Source: Renibacterium sp.
GTDB lineage: Bacteria > Actinomycetota > Actinomycetes > Actinomycetales > Micrococcaceae
DNA length: 64,000 nt
Assembly: GCA_017419405.1 (NCBI GenBank)
Contig: JAFOLH010000008.1
Span: forward strand, 62,001 to 126,000
Direction of reading: 5' to 3'
How positions within the stretch are numbered: the first letter of the stretch is position 1; each line of letters opens with the position of its first letter. Shown here piece by piece: positions 61,005 through 64,000 of this stretch. The position numbers and the translations under genes are program-made. Below the pieces are notes generated by a model. The model saw only the letters and a program-made list of their open reading frames with translations, was not told the DNA's origin and did no database searches.

Positions 61005-61214
61005 GGATGTCCTCCTCGTGGTTGCTGGGTGCTTGCTTTACAAGCAAAGACCCCGCCCAGGTTCGCCGTCGATTCGTTCCGACTGCTCGCCAAGCGGGGA
61101 GAAGATATTGAACAAGTGTAGGCAAAACGCCTGGATTACCCAAGAGTTGTTCGCCGACAGCGTGTCTTCGTGGCCGAATTGCAACCGCCGGGATCCCCGG
61201 ATCGGGCAGCCGGC

Positions 61215-61637
61215 TCAGTCGGTTTTCGCGATCCAGCAGCTGTCCACGGTCGCAGTGACCGCCAAAGCATCAGTGCGCAGTTCGACCCGTTGGCTGGTAT
61301 TGGCCGTCTGGTCCGCGTTCGGCGGAATCGTGATGACCTTCCAGCCGACCACCGCATAACCGTTGTCGAGTGCTTGCAGTGCGCATTGCGCGGTCGCCGT
61401 CGCCGGCTTGTTGACCTGGAACTCGATCACCGTCTGGGTGGCATCGGTCACTTGGTAGCCCAGCAGCTTGTTCTCGGCCGTGGGGCCCTTCCCGAAGGTG
61501 AGCCAGCTGATGAACAAAAGCACCAGCACCGCGGCCACGGCAATCAGCCAGAGCTTCCGTTTGCGGCTGAGTTTGCGCCGCTTCGAGCCGTAGCGCTGGG
61601 CAAGGGTGGTGGCCGAGGGGGCAGTCGGTGTGGACAT
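61215..61637 (-). CDS. DUF4307 protein
   Basis: A 140-residue protein with a basic N-terminus, one membrane helix (about residues 28-48, LWLIAVAAVLVLLFISWLTF) and a C-terminal extracytoplasmic domain with a VDSCWIAKTD ending. Matches the actinobacterial DUF4307 pattern. It is divergent from mca. Function unknown. Confidence 0.8.
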   Translation of the reverse strand: MSTPTAPSATTLAQRYGSKRRKLSRKRKLWLIAVAAVLVLLFISWLTFGKGPTAENKLLGYQVTDATQTVIEFQVNKPATATAQCALQALDNGYAVVGWKVITIPPNADQTANTSQRVELRTDALAVTATVDSCWIAKTD

Positions 61638-61802
61638 GGAAGGTACGCCGGTCCCGTTCTGTGGTCGATGCAGTTGGTTCCTGTGGAAGCACGCGGTAAT
61701 GTCCAGTCTAGTTCGCCCGAGCGGTACTGGGTGCACCGGGTGAGGGCAAAGCCTCCGGGAGCGGGGCTCCGGAGGCGAAATGGGATTGCAAAAGGAATGC
61801 GA

Positions 61803-62714
61803 ATGGCTCAGGGAGCAGAAACCACACCAGATTCCGGGCTGCGTTTGCTGGCAGTGCACGCCCATCCCGACGACGAATCGAGCAAGGGTGCGGCCACCAT
61901 GGCCGGCTACCTGGCCGACGGCGTCCAGGTGATGGTGGCGACCTGCACCGGGGGCGAGCGCGGCGGGATCCAGAATCCGGCGATGGCAGGCGACGCGCAT
62001 TCGCTGCGGGACATGGCCGGAGCACGCAGGCTGGAAATGGCCCGGGCGGCCGCGATCCTGGGCATCGAGCACCAGTGGCTCGGATTCGAAGATTCCGGCT
62101 TGCCGGAGGGCGACCCGTTGCCGGCGCTGCCGTTCGGCGCCTTCGCGACGGTGCCGCTGGAGCAGGCGGCGGCGCCGTTGGTCCGGCTGGTCCGGGAGTT
62201 CCGCCCGCAGGTGATCATCGCCTACGACGAGCACGGCGGCTACGGGCACCCGGACCACATCATGGCGCACCGGGTCGCCGTGGAAGCGTTCCAGGCCGCC
62301 GGGGATCCGGAGCGTTATCCCGGGACCGGAACCGCCTGGCAACCGGCCAAGCTGTACTACGATCTGGCGTTCAACCAACAGCGCTTCCGGGCACTGCACT
62401 TCGCCCTGGTCGAAGCCGGGCTGCAATCGCCGTACGCGGAGTTCATCGCGGCCAGCCAGGAGGCCGATCCGGACGGCAGCGGGATGCCGCCGGAGCTGCA
62501 TCCGACCACTTCCCAGGTCGATTGCGGGGACTATTTCGAGATCCGCGACCGCGCGCTCAAGGCCCATGCCACCCAGGTGGATCCGGAAGGCTTCTTCTTC
62601 CGGGTATCCACCGATTTGCAGCGGAAGGTGTGGCCTTGGGAAGACTATTCTTTGATCGAGTCCAGGGTCGCCACGGAGCTGCCGGAGCGGGATCTGTTCG
62701 CCGGATTGCGCTGA
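61803..62714 (+). CDS. mca: Mycothiol S-conjugate amidase
   Basis: A 303-residue zinc amidase of the MshB/Mca (LmbE/PIG-L) family. Motif AVHAHPDDESSKGAATMAGY holds the first zinc ligands; CTGGERGG and GYGHPDH follow. It cleaves mycothiol conjugates of toxins to mercapturates for export, a pathway found only in actinobacteria. ATG 61803 has AAAGGA upstream. The C-terminal VWPWEDYSLIES motif is typical. Confidence 0.92.
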   Translation: MAQGAETTPDSGLRLLAVHAHPDDESSKGAATMAGYLADGVQVMVATCTGGERGGIQNPAMAGDAHSLRDMAGARRLEMARAAAILGIEHQWLGFEDSGLPEGDPLPALPFGAFATVPLEQAAAPLVRLVREFRPQVIIAYDEHGGYGHPDHIMAHRVAVEAFQAAGDPERYPGTGTAWQPAKLYYDLAFNQQRFRALHFALVEAGLQSPYAEFIAASQEADPDGSGMPPELHPTTSQVDCGDYFEIRDRALKAHATQVDPEGFFFRVSTDLQRKVWPWEDYSLIESRVATELPERDLFAGLR

Positions 62715-62798
62715 GCGGGCCGGGGATTTCTTCTACGGCTTGTCGAAAAGTTTGCCGACATCGGCCGGATGGATTTCCAATAGCGCGTTCCGGCACGG

Positions 62799-62804
62799 GA
62801 TAAT
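62799..62804 (+). promoter_or_regulatory. Possible -10 box for the 62811 gene
   Basis: GATAAT ends 6 nt before the ATG at 62811, the same leaderless spacing seen elsewhere in the window. Confidence 0.4.
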
Positions 62805-62810
62805 GGACGA

Positions 62811-63128
62811 ATGCTTCCAATGATCAAGCTGCTCGAGGCGGTCTCCAGCTCGAGTGAATCGCCATCGCTCAAAGCCGGACTGAGCGAGGACCAGGTGAGT
62901 CCGGGCTTCCTGGGCTTCCTGCTGACTTTTTTCGTCGTCGCCCTGACGGCGTTCTTGATCGTGGACATGGTCCGCAGGATCCGCCGGGTGCGCTACCGGG
63001 CGCAAGTGGCCGGAGAGCTGGTCGAGCCCGGCTTCGGCGAGGCCGATTCCGGGGCCGAACCGGTGGCCGGGGCAGCCGCGGCGCCGAATGATCCAGATTC
63101 CGGCGATCATGGACCCCGCCGGCACTAA
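62811..63128 (+). CDS. Small single-helix membrane protein
   Basis: A 105-residue protein with one membrane helix (about residues 33-52, LGFLLTFFVVALTAFLIVDMV), a basic RRIRRVRYRAQ stretch and an acidic tail. Found between mca and the DUF255 gene; it overlaps the latter by 20 nt. A conserved actinobacterial hypothetical by its look; function unknown. Confidence 0.65.
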   Translation: MLPMIKLLEAVSSSSESPSLKAGLSEDQVSPGFLGFLLTFFVVALTAFLIVDMVRRIRRVRYRAQVAGELVEPGFGEADSGAEPVAGAAAAPNDPDSGDHGPRRH

Positions 63129-64000
63129 CGCCCTCGCCGGGCAGACTTCGGCCTACCTGCGCCAGCATGCGGCGCAGCCGGTGCATTGGCAGCCGTTCGG
63201 CGAGGCCGCTTTCGCCGCGGCAGTGCGCCGGGACCAGCCGGTTTTCCTCTCCATCGGCTATGCGGCCTGCCATTGGTGCCATGTGATGGCGCACGAATCT
63301 TTCGACGACCCGGAGCTGGCGGAGTATTTGAACGCCAATTTCATCCCGGTCAAAGTCGACCGCGAGGAGCGCCCCGACGTCGACGCGGTCTACCTGTCGG
63401 CAACCCAGGCGATCAGCGGTCAGGGCGGCTGGCCGATGACGGTGTTCCTGACTCCGCAAGGGCAGGCGTTCCATGCCGGGACGTATTTCCCGCCGCAGCC
63501 GAGCGAGGGCCGGCCCTCACTGCGCCAAGTATTGGCCGCGGTGCTCGAAGCCTGGCAGGACCGCCGGGCGGAAGTCTACGAATCTGCGGAGAGCTTGGCG
63601 CAGGCCCTGCAGGGCACGCCTTTGGCCGTGCGCCCGGTGGTTTCGCTGCCCGGCGCGCCCGATTCCCGCCCGGAGCTGCTCGATGCCGCGCTGGCCGGGC
63701 TGGCGGGCCAACTGGATCCGGTGCACGGCGGCTTCGGCAAGGCGCCGAAATTCCCGCCGTCGCCGGTTCTGGGTTTTCTGATCCGGCACGCCGCAACCGA
63801 CCGGGACGCGGCCGGGACCGCCCGTTCGATGGCCGCGGCGAGCTTGGCCGGGATGGCCGATTCGGCGCTCTTCGATCAGTTGGCCGGCGGCTTCGCCAGG
63901 TATTCGGTGACCGCAGACTGGTCGCTGCCGCACTACGAGAAAATGCTTTACGACAATGCGCAACTGCTGCGGCACTATGCCGCTTGGCTGAAGTTGCCGG
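63109..64000 (+). CDS. DUF255 thioredoxin-domain protein (YyaL-like), 5' part
   Basis: The gene runs past the window end. The first 297 codons show the DUF255 thioredoxin-like domain with CHWCHVMAHESF (CxxC), VDREERPDVDAVYL, GGWPMTVFLTP and GTYFPP, followed by a beginning (alpha/alpha)6-type domain (GGFGKAPKFPPSP, LPHYEKMLYDNAQLL). Full proteins are about 650-700 residues. ATG 63109 is used; 63088 is an alternative. Function not firmly known. Confidence 0.9.
   Translation, partial: MDPAGTNALAGQTSAYLRQHAAQPVHWQPFGEAAFAAAVRRDQPVFLSIGYAACHWCHVMAHESFDDPELAEYLNANFIPVKVDREERPDVDAVYLSATQAISGQGGWPMTVFLTPQGQAFHAGTYFPPQPSEGRPSLRQVLAAVLEAWQDRRAEVYESAESLAQALQGTPLAVRPVVSLPGAPDSRPELLDAALAGLAGQLDPVHGGFGKAPKFPPSPVLGFLIRHAATDRDAAGTARSMAAASLAGMADSALFDQLAGGFARYSVTADWSLPHYEKMLYDNAQLLRHYAAWLKLP

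Overview
The window is high-GC DNA from an actinobacterium, most likely a Micrococcaceae member (Arthrobacter-like). The grounds are the mycothiol enzyme gene mca, the order sdhCDAB, the enolase - FtsB/DivIC-like - DUF501 - Ppx string, sugar ABC importers without their own ATPase, DUF4307 and DUF501 proteins, and many apparently leaderless starts 6-8 nt after a TANNNT box. No species can be fixed from the sequence alone. I see no prophage, insertion sequence, CRISPR array or rRNA operon. There is one tRNA gene.

Layout. 1-6.7 kb: the tail of an ABC-2 permease, a DUF4166-like protein, a TetR/MFS efflux pair divided by a triple operator, a NarL-type two-component system and small membrane proteins. 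6.7-10.3 kb: housekeeping (exonuclease III, trpS, a 2H phosphoesterase, a YihY-family protein). 10.3-16.4 kb: an accessory catabolic block with a 42-bp perfect palindrome carrying a LacI-type core, an ABC importer lacking an ATPase, a 2H phosphoesterase, LacI, a HAD phosphatase and a GNAT. 16.4-23.2 kb: sdhCDAB, a mannose-1-phosphate guanylyltransferase, a TPR protein and an M20 amidohydrolase. 23.3-26.3 kb: a tightly overlapping OhrR-Ohr-MDR reductase-luciferase-like operon. 26.7-37.2 kb: nucleoside uptake and salvage (BmpA lipoprotein, ATPase, two permeases, cytidine deaminase, thymidine phosphorylase, DedA, adenosine deaminase, MazG, GNAT).

37.3-45.1 kb: PadR, enolase, FtsB-like protein, DUF501, Ppx/GppA, a mycosin-like protease, NDH-2 under a Rex-type site, an ACT protein and a short-variable-loop tRNA with anticodon UAA. 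45.2-52.8 kb: accessory genes (S1 protease, SoxR with a divergent MFS pump, TetR/SDR/HbpS-like, an OFA-type MFS with a 36-aa partner, Bax inhibitor-1 family). 52.9-59 kb: galK-galT-deoR, ArsR/MFS and an aldose epimerase. 59.2-64 kb: ilvA, greA, DUF4307, mca, a small membrane protein and the start of a DUF255 thioredoxin-fold protein that runs off the end.

The genes that stand out are the importer with a co-translated 2H phosphoesterase (10.4-14.2 kb), the odd UUA-reading tRNA together with rare TTA codons, the near-textbook SoxR and Rex sites, an 18-bp tandem repeat ending in the ribosome-binding site of the next gene, and a set of long near-perfect intergenic hairpins that share form but not sequence. 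All functions are inferred from motifs and context; no database search was run.
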